From assembly GCA_016490735.1 (NCBI GenBank), contig JAEMWC010000102.1, positions 871,001 to 935,000 of the forward strand: a DNA stretch of 64,000 nt, read 5' to 3'. The stretch is from Pachyseris speciosa. Its lineage: Eukaryota > Cnidaria > Anthozoa > Scleractinia > Pachyseridae. Made by a program: the position numbers and the translations under genes. Shown here one piece after another: positions 46,931-59,563 of this stretch. Under the pieces are notes generated by a model. It made no database searches, was not told the DNA's origin, and saw only the letters and a list, made by a program, of their open reading frames with translations. Each line of letters begins with the position of its first letter. The stretch's first letter is position 1.

Positions 46931-47956
46931 ATGGCAGAATCGGAACCGGACAGAATATTCAACAATTTTAATCATTTCCTGCAGCATGCCTTAGCTTGCC
47001 TTGATCCGAGCTGCATACTTCCGCCCTGCGTCAACATGAAACTGACCCTGAGACACTCCCAAGTCTGCCGCAAGAAACAAAAGTGTACCATTTGCCAGGA
47101 GATGAAGTCTCTTGCCTTAAAACACTGTGAGTATTGTATAGACGTCTGTTGCCGTGTACTCTTTTGCAAGGAAGCAAAACTCCAGATGCTTGAAAAAGTG
47201 GCTCAAATAAATCTGAATGACTGTTTAGATGTTATACTCAAAGAACAGAACTCCTTACGCTTGGAGACGGAAGGAGACTTTAACAATAATGACGTATTGC
47301 TACCGACCATCCATTCACCGCTGGGACAACCTAACTTCTCCACTTTGGGACAAGGATCAAGGAGGAAGAACCCCAGACCGGAAGGATCGTCAAAACAGAG
47401 TATCATAACGCAGATGACAGTCAATTACCAACCTCCGGTTTATAATACCACTACATTTTCAAATGCTCCCTCTCTTTGCCCAAAAGAATCCACGAATGGT
47501 CCATCAGCTGCTAATCAAAGCACAATGACAACAGGTGCCATGGCAAACTGTCCAATGCTGGTAGATAGCCGACCAAGAGAAAACGCAAGATCAACAAATC
47601 ACAGTTCGATTGATCTGTCCTCTACCATCCCCCGCGCACTGCAGCAAAAGCAACCACAATACTCACCACACTCTAAATCAAAGGTCGTTAGAGCAGAATG
47701 TGATTTGTGCGTCTATGCCTTCTCAAGCGGCAATTACGTCCCATAATGCATCACCTGCAGTGGTTATCCGCAGCGTGAACGGCATTGAGAGAAGAGATAA
47801 CAAGGCTAACCTTTCTAGGGTACGTCTCATGGACGCACTGTTTGATTTTATGCGAGTAATTATGAAAAAAAAAAAGTAGAGAAGAACTTCTGATATGTGT
47901 TAGCTTACTGAGAGCCGCTTTGCATGAAATCAATAAACTGAATCAATCTACTGGTT
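46931..47956 (+). pseudogene. TAZ zinc-finger protein gene, copy 4 (type A, frameshifted)
   Basis: The TAZ finger is complete and, unlike copies 1 and 2, has no SINE. The frame is open for 271 codons to 47746. One extra A in CAGCAAAAGC (47642-47651) causes loss of register, and an A-run near 47866-47876 adds another shift. The C-terminal helix (ending LNQSTG before 47956) is still readable in another register. The finger and most of the Ser/Asn-rich region could still be made, so a truncated protein is possible. Confidence 0.8.
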
Positions 47957-49123
47957 AAATCTGGGAAACTCAACTTTGCGCGTTAGGGGTAACGAATAGT
48001 TCTTCGAAACATGTATGTGCTTTAACAGAATTGTAGTAAAATGTTACGGACCTCGCAGGTCCTTTTATAGCAGTTAACTTTATTTTGATTTTCTATTTGG
48101 AGCTTTCGCGGAATTTTGAAATTGAAAGCAAGAACAATTGATCCTAATAAGAAGAAATACTTTCATTTGGTTAATTTTGTTTTTAATTGATCTACGAAAT
48201 GCTCTTTATAAAGGAGTTTAAGCCAACTTTGAACAAGCAGTCAGATTCAATATGTGCAAACTTATTTATATAGTTTTTTTTATTATTTTAACACTTACAT
48301 TTTAGCACGTCTATTTACATATTTTATCGTTGGACATTCTCACACTCTAATTTGTACTTATGTATATATCTTTGGAATCTTTGAAAATGATCTCAGGGTG
48401 ATTGAAACGTCGTTTTTATCGCTAGTTTTTATACTAAAATTGTTAACGATTTCTTGGCGACTTGCACAAATATTCAGTACTACATAAACACCGCTTTCAA
48501 TGTAAATTCTCATTGTACCTGAAGAAGGCTGGTTTGTCAGCCGAATAGCACACACAAAATAGCACACACAAATTAAAGCCATTCTACAGTGTATCTGTTT
48601 CTGCCTTTTTATTCTATTCCTGGACAGTAGGCGCTGAAAAAGGGACTGAAGGGGGAAATAGGGTGCGCGCAAGAGGCGAGGAGAGTGTGGAGAGAAGGGA
48701 GAAAAGTCCCGTCCTGCCTCGCCGCACTCTGCGCTCTCTCTGCTCGCTTCATCCACGCGCACGATTATCCCCTTATCTTTTCCGAGTCTTCCCCTTTCTC
48801 GCGGCTGACGCACAGCTAGTTCCATTAAGATAGTGGTCATTTCATTTGTTGCCGCCTTCACCCTGCCTAGCCTTCTGCGGAAGTGGAACGACACTGAAGC
48901 TAAAACTGGGCACAAACCCAGAGGAGAAAAGGCTATCTTCTAACAGTCTCTTGCGAGAAATTGGTGAAATGGAAGTTCGGCGTTCCTTGCATCATTTCCA
49001 ACTATAAAATGCTTTCAGGTGCGAGGTGCGCATTATATATAGACAATCATGTATCTCCTAACACCCTTTTCAAAAGCAGACAAATTAGAGCTTAAGTCAG
49101 TCTTGGCATAGTCAAAGAGGTTA

Positions 49124-50549
49124 GGGACCGGTCATTATTTATGTAGAGAGGGGGGAGGGAAAAAAGAAGGGGGGCGGGTCAAGGCTGTTTTAGATTGGCA
49201 GGAGGGGGGGCTAATTTTTTTAAACAATTAATAGGGGGTTATCATTTTTTAGGTTTTACAAGGGGTCTTGTCTGTGATTTTGCAAATGGGATTACTTTTA
49301 AAAAATTAATTTCAAAGATCCAGGTGGTCAAGATGGACAACCCAGTTAGAAGCTAGAATATTCTTGGTTTTCACATGACGTCATAAAAAACTAAAATTCA
49401 AAATTAAACAAACTTTTGCATTTTTAGCTTCATCACGTAAAAGACGTTTTAGAAATGTATCGGCTTGCATGTTTTCAGCTTGGTTGCTTGCTTTGTTTTG
49501 AAAATAGAGCAATTTGAATTTTAGATTTTATTACCGTGTGTGACATAAACATGTCTACTCACAAGCATGTCACGTACATGAAAACATTGATTCCCCGCAT
49601 ATTTTTTTAAGGTCTGAAAAGCCAACATGATAAGAGAAGCGTCTATGTGAATGTTTGCGAGCTCAAAACAGAGAAGAAAGCTTTTGAGAAAGCAAAAGTA
49701 AATTCCAGGTGTTTTCACTCGTTTCCGGCGCCATATTTGTGCCCCTCAGAGGAACACTAACATGATGTTTCCATACTAAACTCTATAATTTTGAGTGGTA
49801 CATTTTGCCTAACAACTCGAGTATGGGATACCGCACCACGTGCACCCTGAGACTTTAGCATGTTGTTTATTTATTACCATTCTACAATATGTCAATTTCT
49901 TGACTTTATCTATCGAATGGTTGATGATTTTTTTTTTTTTAATTGCGTGACTTGAAAACCAAGAATTGTCATAAACTTCATTCCTTTAATATTTCACACT
50001 TTAATAAAAGACAAATCCAGATCAGCCTGTTTCAGTGTTTGATTTGGGCTGCATTTAATATCAAAATTAACAAAATATTTGTTGGTTTAATAGCCCATGA
50101 AGTAATAAAACATGAATAACATAACACTTAAAATATTGCTTTCCACCTTGGAAAATATATTGGAAAAAATATTTATCTTCCAGGGTTTAATATTTGGTGT
50201 CCAACATCTGAAAAGTGGCACCTTGAATGCAAATTTTGTGATGGCAATTTTAGAAGATATATAACCTTTCCAATGCTGGGAAGGAATATTTTCCTATACT
50301 GCATGTACTGCAACAAAACACTACTTTATAGAACCAGTACTTTTCCAGCAACCACACGAAAAAATACAGAAATAAAATCATAAGTGGAAAAATGGGGGAG
50401 GGGGGGGGGGGAGGGGGGCATCAATAAAATATTGAATTAAGAGGGGGGCTACTTGCCATTTTTAGACCTGAGGAGGGAGGGCCAGGCAAAAATTTTCACC
50501 TATCAAAATATTTTTCCCTCCCCCCTCTACATAAATAATGACTGGTCCC
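49124..50549. mobile_element. Non-autonomous Harbinger-like transposon
   Basis: The 1,426-bp insert has inverted ends GGGACCGGTCATTATTTATG and the complement of GGGACCAGTCATTATTTATG, with arms of about 45 bp. It is flanked by TTA (49121-49123 and 50550-50552). Unit 2 near 20266 shows the empty site (GAAGTTAGTTTTAG). Three-base TTA duplications with GGG-starting ends fit PIF/Harbinger. The interior is AT-rich with G-rich subterminal tracts and no transposase frame. Confidence 0.8.
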
Positions 50550-52089
50550 TTAGTTTTAGTACCTGGGCTTTCTTTTGACTGGCTTGGGAAATTGGCTTTT
50601 TTTTTTAATTTTTGATTATCATCTGATAGAGAAAACTGGAAAATTAAAAAAAAAAAAAAAAAAAAGAAAGTAAGTAGAGAAAAAGACGGGTATCCTAACA
50701 TGCCATAGTTGCTATATTAAGCATTCCGCTGATTATTTTGTTCATTCTTCTTTCGATTCGTTCATTACATATTTTAGGTTACATTACAACAATTCTAGTC
50801 ACGGCTTTTAATTTTTATAACCCCGCCTAGGAACAACCACTTCATCATTAAGAGCACGATGTTTCCACCCCTCGAACATAAATTAACTTTCGCAGTATTC
50901 ACATAGATTGATTTCTACTGCGGTCACGTTCCAAAAATTTCAGTTCTACTAATCTCGAAATCTACACTTTCTTTACGAGCACGATGTTTCCACCGTTCGA
51001 ACAAAACGTAACGTTTGCATGAATGCTAAACTTACTAAGGGATTCACAAAATTCCAGTTCCTTTAATTCCGTAACCTATAGTTTTCTTTACAAGCACGAT
51101 GTTTCCACCCCGACAGAAATAAACATGCTTTTTACTGATGGGGTTGAGTCCTAAACACAACCAATTTTTTAGGGCCTGCCTGTGGCGGCGTCATCGAGAT
51201 TCCACAAGCAATATCGTATATTCAGGTTTCTCCCATCCTCCTAGGCCACGTCCAATAAAGGTTGCAGTTTAAGGTGCATATTTGTCTGCTCATTCCCATT
51301 CCGGTTTTAGGAATGAGAGAATAAGTAGAATTAGGTTTAAAACCGCATATTTTGGAAGCGAAATTCCCATAGGTCCCAAAAATACAAGACTACTGTCTAC
51401 TGCGCGTATTCCTCTACCGGAATAGTCCCAAAAATGTGCGCAAGATTTATTTCGATCCTAAAAAGCTCAAATAAAACGCTGAAACTAGGAAGGATGTACA
51501 AATTCACAGCTTATCAGTGCGTGCTGGGCCACGTTCAATTATTTGCATTCAAGATTGAAGAATAAGAAATGGGTGTCAAGAAAGCAAGTCGTTGCTTGAT
51601 TCGAGTAAATGCATTATATCTAGTTTATGACGCTCGCGCAGATACTATTTCATTTTAAGTGAATAGTATACGTTGAGGCCCTTGCTCAACAGTTTTCCTT
51701 TTATTTGGTCACGACGCACTCGATCGCGAAGTTATCGCGCCACACACTCAAACCGTATCACCACCTTGGTAACGGCTCAGCACTCAACATGCGGCTGCTC
51801 GAAAGGCCTAGAATAAGAACTGACCATATGTTTATCTAAGAAATTCAAAAGTTATTTAACAAATAAATTCTATTTGGCAGAGTCAGTGTACTCTGATAAC
51901 ATACGGATGAAGTCAAAACGTGCTAAGAACAAAGAAATATGTTACGAGCCCCAGGCGAGCAGCGTGACTGATATTCTAACCACTGTTTGACGTTCCTACG
52001 TTATAAGAGTAAGCACGTACTGACAAGTGGAATCTATTTGTTTTATACATTGCACCAACAGAGTAACAACACTTAGTCAGATATCTAAG

Positions 52090-54640
52090 AGAGAGTGGGT
52101 GTGGAATGACTAAAAATCGCGTGTAACTGAACCAAGAACGCCTTGTAATATTCTACAAGTCGCTACAACAAAACAAAACAAATAGTTTAAATGACTTTTG
52201 TGATTTATGGTTTCGGTATGGTTCGATTCATCGATGATGCGTAAAAACAACGAATCTTGAAAAACTCCACGCAAAGTACAAAGTAGAAGGTGAACTGAAG
52301 GTTAGACTCCAGTGCCCCATAAAATAAATCAAGCAACTCACAATAAATGGAACTCAAAAGAAAAACAACGCAAGAAAGTTTTGTCTGATACAAGCATTTT
52401 CTCAAGTGGATCCATATTTGGACATTTCCGAACCCTCAATTTTCTGTCGGCACCTTTTGAAAAATGAAATCCGGGGGGTTGATTTTTTTGTCGAAATCTT
52501 TGAAAAAAATGTCCCAAGCGTCCAAATTTTTTCGGCTTCTTTGAAGGAAAATATCTGACCCCTCCCCCACCCCCACTTTCAAAAAACTTGTCATCCTTAG
52601 AGGGGGTGTGTGGATAAAAAGTGGAAAGACCCTGTACGACTTTAGGGGGACCTAGCAAGTGGTAATTGCGTAAGTGCAAACCTACATCAGAACAAAAGCA
52701 CTACAGCTCTTTAAGTCATTTTAGGTATTCTGGATGTGTACGAGGTGGTGTCTTCAAAAACTTTAGCAATATCTGGGACGATCGAGCAAGATGCAAACGA
52801 CATCTTTGATCGTCAGAACTCCGACTGAAGCCATGTTAGTGACCAATGGAGCAAATATCACTGCCAATTCAATACTGTTGTAAGTGTTTCGTCACGCTGT
52901 GATCACTTTCTACTGTTAGTTCTAGAAACAAGTAGAAAAGCGGAAGGGGCCAAAGGAGTGGATTACCTTTTGGATCAGACCATGCGATGACATCCTGTAA
53001 TTTCACGTCAAACTGGGTCACGGGGTTGTCAACAATTTTTTAAATAGTGTATACTTTTTATAAGCTTTTTGATGGAAACTTTTTCGCAGTTACGAAACTG
53101 TTTTATTGAAAGGTCAACAACTGATTAAAATTATCAACAAGAAAGATAACAAACTTTCATCTTGCGCTAGAGAAATGAAAATTCTAAAATTCTTAACCGA
53201 GTTAATAATATCAACCTTTCGGGTAAATCCCCCGGCCGGAAGTTCAACTCAGTATACACTTTAAATAAACTAAGGTCATTGGACTTTCTCATCTCACCAC
53301 CACGGTTCAAGAATCAGATAAAAAGCTAAATGCGCAAAGAAGGCATTTCTTTTAAGAGTTCTCTTTGTAAACCAACTAACACGTGCATTATGCTAATCAA
53401 GGGTGGGTTTGGAATGAGTAAAAATCGCGTGTAACTGAACCAAGAACGCCTTGTAATATTCTACAAGTCGCTACAACAAAACAAAACAAATAGTTTAAAT
53501 GACTTTTGTGATTTATGGTTTCGGTATGGTTCGATTCATCGATGATGCGTAAAAACAACGAATCTTGAAAAACTCCACGCAAAGTACAAAGTAGAAGGTG
53601 AACTGAAGGTTAGACTCCAGTGCCCCATAAAATAAATCAAGCAACTCACAATAAATGGAACTCAAAAGAAAAACAACGCAAGAAAGTTTTGTCTGATACA
53701 AGCATTTTCTCAAGTGGATCCATATTTGGACATTTCCGAACCCTCAATTTTCTGTCGGCACCTTTTGAAAAATGAAATCCGGGGGGTTGATTTTTTTGTC
53801 GAAATCTTTGAAAAAAATGTCCCAAGCGTCCAAATTTTTTCGGCTTCTTTGAAGGAAAATATCTGACCCCTCCCCCCACCCCCACTTTCAAAAAACTTGT
53901 CATCCTTAGAGGGGGTGTGTGGATAAAAAGTGGAAAGACCCTGTACGACTTTAGGGGGACCTAGCAAGTGGTAATTGCGTAAGTGCAAACCTACATCAGA
54001 ACAAAAGCACTACAGCTCTTTAAGTCATTTTAGGTATTCTGGATGTGTACGAGGTGGTGTCTTCAAAAACTTTAGCAATATCTGGGACGATCGAGCAAGA
54101 TGCAAACGACATCTTTGATCGTCAGAACTCCGACTGAAGCCATGTTAGTGACCAATGGAGCAAATATCACTGCCAATTCAATACTGTGTAAGTGTTTCGT
54201 CACGCTGTGATCACTTTCTACTGTTAGTTCTAGAAACAAGTAGAAAAGCGGAAGGGGCCAAAGGAGTGGATTACCTTTTGGATCAGACCATGCGATGACA
54301 TCCTGTAATTTCACGTCAAACTGGGTCACGGGGTTGTCAACAATTTTTTAAATAGTGTATACTTTTTATAAGCTTTTTGATGGAAACTTTTTCGCAGTTA
54401 CGAAACTGTTTTATTGAAAGGTCAACAACTGATTAAAATTATTAACAAGAAAGATAACAAACTTTCATCTTGCGCTAGAGAAATGAAAATTCTAAAATTC
54501 TTAACCGAGTTAATAATATCAACCTTTCGGGTAAATCCCCGGCCGGAAGTTCAACTCAGTTTACACTTTAAATAAACCTTCAAGAATCAGATAAAAAGCT
54601 AAATGCGCAAAGAAGGCATTTCTTGTAAGAGTTCTCTTTG
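52090..54640 (+). repeat. Internal tandem duplication in unit 5 (period about 1308 bp)
   Basis: Sequence at 52090-53370 recurs at 53400-54640 with almost no differences (for example a C-run length change near 52560 versus 53870). The junction near 53370-53400 contains a short unrelated filler (AACCAACTAACACGTGCATT). Like unit 2's internal repeat, it is a recent event. Confidence 0.8.
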
Positions 54641-55692
54641 AACAACGCTTTGCAGAAAAGATTATTACAGGTAAGATTTTCAGTTTTCTTCTAGAAATTG
54701 TCTCGCCATAATGTTTCTATGTTATTCACAACAGTCAGTGTAACCATGAAGGATTGATTCTAAACCTTTCTTATCTTTCGAGCTGCGTAGTCTTAATGAG
54801 TTGTTATAAGTTAAAAATACTTTCCGGCTTATGCTACATGACAGGCAAAATAGTTCGTCTGGGAAATTTAAGTGGTCAACTGCAGGTAAAACCGTTTGCA
54901 CTAGCTGTTAAGTACTGCCTGCCATCGATATCGCTCACGCGGCAGAACATACCGGTCAGCGAAGACCAGTGAAACAGCTCTTTCTTTATTTGTAATGATG
55001 ATTCAAATGTCGCATTTTTGTAGTTGCATCGAATGCGATTCGAGTTTCAGATAAAGTCGATGAGATTCCGTCGGCCATCAAAGTCTCAATCTCTAGTGAA
55101 GTGTCAGTCTCCTGAAGAATGAATGACTGTTCAAAGTTATTTGGCTCATTTACTGAGGGTTTTGCCAATATTTCAGTTTTTAGGGCGTTTGAATAACATT
55201 CGCCGTGACTGACGCTTACCACTAGTTATCCTCGATAAAGTCGATGAGATTCGATGTTCGACCCAGGCCATGAAATCACAAACTGAAGTGTCATTTTCGT
55301 GAAGTTGTTTATGAATGACTGAAGTTGTTTCATTACTATTGAACTTTCCGGGCATAAACCATTTGCAGCGGGATTTATTTCCGTAGATGTAAAAGGTAAA
55401 CAGCGAACAGTTTATACCCCTTAATTTAATCACATCTAAATATTATTGTCGGGAATGATGAAGGCCGAGTTTCCAGTTTCCCAAAAGCTGAGGTCTTAAT
55501 GAATACTGAAGACCGTGCACATTCTCAGTATCTGTGAAAAATCGTTTACATTTGAAAGATTCCTCGAACGAGTAATTTCCATACTGCATTAGCAAAATTT
55601 TCTTTTCTAAAAAAAAAACGGTTTGCCTTACAGACTAGCTGCCGCTGCATCGGACCAGTGATCATATCGCAAACACCACCGCGACTTTCACA

Positions 55693-56716
55693 ATGGCAGA
55701 ATCAGCACCAGACAGAAAATTCTACAATTTTAATCATTTCCTGCAGCATGCCTTAGATTGCCTTGATCCGAGCTGCATACTTCCACCCTGTGTTAACATG
55801 AAACTGACCCTGAGGCACTCCCAAGTCTGCCGCAAGAAACAAAAGTGCAACATTTGCCTGGAGATGAAGTCTCTTGCCTTAAAACACTGTGAGTATTGTG
55901 TAGACGTCTGCTGCCGTGTACCCTTTTGCAAGGAAGCAAAACTACAGATGCTTGAAAAAGTGGCTCAAATAAATCTGAATGACTGTTTAGATGTTCTACT
56001 CCAAGAACAGAACTCCTTATGCTCGCAGACGGAAGGGGACTTCAACAATAATGACGTATTGCTACCGACCATCCCTTCACCTCTGGGACAACCTAACTTC
56101 TCTACTTTTGGACAAGGATCACGAAGGAAAAACCCCAGACCGGAAGGATCGTCAAAACAGAGTATCATAACGCAGATGACAGTCAATTATCAGCCTCCGG
56201 TTCATAATACCACTCTATTTTCAAATGCTCCCTCTCTTTGCCCTAAAGAATCCACGAATGGTCCATCAGCTGCTGCTAATCAAAGCACGATGACAACAGG
56301 TGCGCTGGCAAACTGTCCAATGCTGGTAGATAGTCGACTAAGAGATAATGCAAGATTTACACAGCACGGTTTGATTGATCCGTCCCCTACCACCCCCGCG
56401 CACTGCAGCAAAGTAACCACATTACCCACCACACTCTATATCAAAGGTCGTTAGATCAGAATGCGGTTTGTGCCTCTGAGTCTTCTCAGGCGGCAGGTAC
56501 GTCCCATAATGCATCACCTGCGGTGGTTATCCGCAGCGTGGACGGCATTGTGGGAAGAGATAGCAAGGCTAATCTTTCAAGGGTACGTCTCATGGATGCA
56601 TTGTTTGGTCTTATGCGCGAAATTATAAAAACAAAAAGTAGAGAAGAACTTCTGTATGTGCTAGCTCACTGAGAGCCGCGTTGCATGAAATCAATAAACT
56701 GAATTAATCTACTGGC
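55693..56716 (+). pseudogene. TAZ zinc-finger protein gene, copy 5 (type B, frameshifted)
   Basis: The sequence is close to intact copy 3 and the TAZ finger is complete. A missing C in the C-run near 56390-56400 shifts the frame, giving a 253-codon frame ending at 56454. A further 2-base loss (CTTCTGTATG against CTTCTGATATG in copy 3) lies near 56650. A protein with the finger but a new C-terminus could still be made. Confidence 0.8.
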
Positions 56717-57495
56717 TAAATCTAGGAAATTACTTTGCCCGTGCGGGGTAACGAATAGTCCTTCCAAAGATGTATGTGTCTTACAGAATTGTAGTCAAAT
56801 TTTACGGACTTCTCAGGGCCTTTATAAGGAAGTAATTGTATTGTTATTTTCTTTTCGGAGCTTTCGCGGAATTTTGAAATTAAAAGCCAGAATTATTGAT
56901 ACTGATAAGAAGAAACACGTTGGTTAATTTTTGTTATTAATTGATCGATGAAATGCTCTTTATAAAGGAGCTTAAGCCAACTTTGAGAAAGTAGTCAAAT
57001 TCAATCCGTGCAAAGTTACTAATATAGTTTTTTATTATTATTATTTTAACACAAGTCTTACATTTTAGCGCTTGTATTTTCATTCATTCCCTTTTTCTTC
57101 AACTTCACAATGATGTCAGGGAGATCGAAACGTATTGGCTTCTGATCGCTAGTTTTTATACAAAAATAAATTATGTATTTCAGGTATTACACAAATATTC
57201 AGTACTACATAAACACCGCTTTCAATGTCTAAAGAAGGTTGGTTTGGTCAGACGAAATATAGTACACAAAATTTAAACCCATTCTACATTGTATCTGTTT
57301 CTGCCTTTATTTCTATTCCCGGACAGTAGGCGCTGAAAAAGGGACTGAAGGGGGCAATAGGGTGCGCGCAAGAGGCGAGGGGAGCGCGGAGAGGAAGGAG
57401 AAAAGTCCCGTCCTGCCGTTTCGCGCTCTACCCTCTCTCTCTCTCTCCTCGCTTCGTGCACGCGCACGATTTTCCCCTTGTCTTTTCCGAGTCTT

Positions 57496-58264
57496 TTTTT
57501 TTTTAACAGCTCTATTGGGTAGACCTCTAGTAATATATAATATAAATTTATAGTACAACACAGGAAAAAAATGGAAAAGAAGCAAGACCCTAAAGGGGCA
57601 GGTGCAACGGGACTAACGGCCCATGCGGGGCACCGCCCCAGGATTAAGACCTAGGTTAAAAAAAAAAAGAAATAAATAATAATAAAAAAAGATAAAGAAA
57701 TGAAATAAGACAAGAAGAAAATCAAATGAATACTCAAACATAGGTCCAAAGAAAATCAATTACGAGTGGCATGGTTACGTAGGGACTAGTGTCCACGTGC
57801 AGGGGTAAGTGATTTCATATACCCGCGACAGGTGAGTGCTCATTAATTGGCGAACAAAAAGTTGAAAGGCAGTAGGCGAGGAAAAACTGGCTGGGGGTGC
57901 TAGCTTACAAACATAGTTCCATAGTTTAACAATTCTGTTAAAGTACGATGCCTGAAAAGTTGTTGTTTTGCAAAAAGGGTGCGTAGATTAAAGGAGTTAC
58001 ATAGTCTAGTACGATCATGGGAAACAAAAGATACATAATTCAGAACATCTAAATCAGCACTACAGTAAAGGCATATATATAAAGAAAAGATCAAATCTTT
58101 GAGTTCACGATCTAGAGAAAGTGGAAGTAAGTCTAGTAAAGTCAGCCGCTCTTTGTACGACAACTCGCCTCTGCTCGATCCACTTGCTTGCACGTCTCTG
58201 CACCTGCTCCACCGTAGCATTGATAGAAACGTAAGCGGGCGACAAGACTTGGGTCGCGTAACAC
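57496..58264 (-). mobile_element. 5'-truncated LINE, unit 5
   Basis: This is the same insertion as 42475-43246, at the same site with the same AGTCTT duplication (57490-57495 and 58265-58270) and the same truncation point. It was therefore inherited by duplication, not inserted independently. The C-terminal reverse-transcriptase-protein motif (SYKERLTLLDLLPLSLDR) is present. Confidence 0.78.
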
Positions 58265-59353
58265 AGTCTTACCCTTTCTCGCGGCTGAAGCACAGCTAGT
58301 TCCTGTAAGATAGTGTTTATTTCATTTGTTGCCGCCTTCACCCTGCCTTCTCGAAGGTGGAACGACACTGAAGCTAACACTGGGCACAAAACCAGAGGAG
58401 AAAAGGCTATCTTCTAACAATCTCTTGCGAGAAATCTGCGAAATGGAAGCTCGGCGTTTCTTGAACCGAGTGGTAAATTTGCGTCATTTCCAACTATAAA
58501 TTGCTTTCAGGCGCGAAGTGCGCATTATATATAGAAAATCATATATCTCCGAACACCCTTTTGCAATAGCAGACGAATTAGGGCTTGAGTCAGTCTTGGC
58601 ATAAGTAAAGAAGTTACTTTTAGTACCTGGCCTTTTTTGACTAGCTAGGGAAATTGCCTTTTTTTAAATTTTTGATTATCGTCTGATAGAGAAAACCGGA
58701 AAATTAAAAAAAGAAAGAAACGAAAAGAACAGAGAAAAAAAACTGGTATCCTAACATGCCATAGCTGCTATATTAAGCATTCCGCTGATTATTTTGTTCA
58801 TTCTTCTTTCGATGCGTCACGTTCATTACATATTTTAGGTTACATTACAACAATTCTAGTCACGGCTTTTAATTTTTATAACCCCGCCTAAGAACAACCC
58901 CTTTATCATTACGAGCACGATGTTTCAACCCCTTGAACATTAATTAACTTTTGCAGTGATCACATGGATTGATTTCTAGTGCGGACACGTTCCAGAAGTC
59001 CTCGCCTACTAATTTTGTAATCTATACTTTCTTTACGAGCACGATGTTTCCACGGTTCCAGGAGGTTCGAACAAAGTGTAACGTTTGCATAAATAACGAT
59101 ATTACTAAGGGGGTCACAAAAATTCCAGTGTCCCTTTAATTCCGTAAGTTATAGTTTTCCTTTCGAGCACGATGTTTCCACCCCGACAGAAATAAAAATG
59201 TTTTATACTGATGGGTTGAGTCCTGAACACAGCCAATTTTTTTATGGCCTGACTGTGGCGGCGTCATCGAGATTCCACAAGCCATATCGTAATTTGCTGC
59301 CCAGTTTGAAATATTCCCGTTTCTCCCACCTTTCTAGGCCACGTCCAATAAAG

Positions 59354-59563
59354 CAAGCTGAAGCCACTCTAAGGGCACTAAGGCCACAAGGTAGCGGGCA
59401 TTGCCCTTAAATCTACCAAAGCAAAGATTGAGCCCAAGTATTAGCAGCCATGGACAGCTGTTTCGGCCTTGTTAGGCCTCATCAGCATGGCATAGCTAAT
59501 GCTCAGGCTCAAGTACCCACATATCAATAAAACAAGCAATGAAAATGTAAAGCTTTGCGTTTT
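59354..59563 (-). mobile_element. Retroposed 210-bp insert carrying a hammerhead ribozyme
   Basis: The insert interrupts unit 6 and is flanked by a perfect 14-bp direct repeat, CACGTCCAATAAAG (59340-59353 and 59564-59577). Other units (for example near 280 and 5970) show the empty site. It has no coding capacity. Small ribozyme-bearing retroelements (retrozymes and Penelope-like relatives) are known from animals and plants, and this is a candidate member. Confidence 0.75.
59430..59510 (-). ncRNA. Type I hammerhead ribozyme
   Basis: On the minus strand the core CTGATGA (59485-59479) is followed by stem II GGCCT-AACA-AGGCC, GAAA (59464-59461), a very short self-complementary stem III (ACAGCTGT) and the cleavage triplet GTC. 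Cleavage is predicted between 59453 and 59452. Stem I is long: GCCATG pairs with CATGGC, ATTAGC with GCTAAT, and GAGCC with GGCTC, with internal loops. All conserved core bases are present. The tiny stem III is typical of ribozymes in Penelope-like elements and retrozymes, which often work as dimers. Confidence 0.85.

Larger units (their letters stand above)
44034..50994 (+). repeat. Tandem segmental-duplication unit 4 (TAZ type A)
   Basis: This is the shortest complete unit at about 7.0 kb, or about 5.5 kb without the Harbinger-like insert. It has a (TTTC)n tract (44349-44403), a local inverted repeat (44446-44505), the small ORF (45100-45183), the candidate exon (45750-45872), TAZ copy 4 (46931-47956) and the insert at 49124-50549. 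The remaining stretches align to the other units and hold no supported coding region. Confidence 0.8.
50995..59064 (+). repeat. Tandem segmental-duplication unit 5 (TAZ type B)
   Basis: This unit (about 8.1 kb) contains the small ORF (51907-51990), a 1.3-kb internal tandem duplication (about 52090-53370 and 53400-54640), TAZ copy 5 (55693-56716) and the LINE shared with unit 3 (57496-58264). It shows the empty sites for the giant transposon (twice, because of the internal duplication) and for the element at 39822. No other coding region is supported. Confidence 0.8.
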
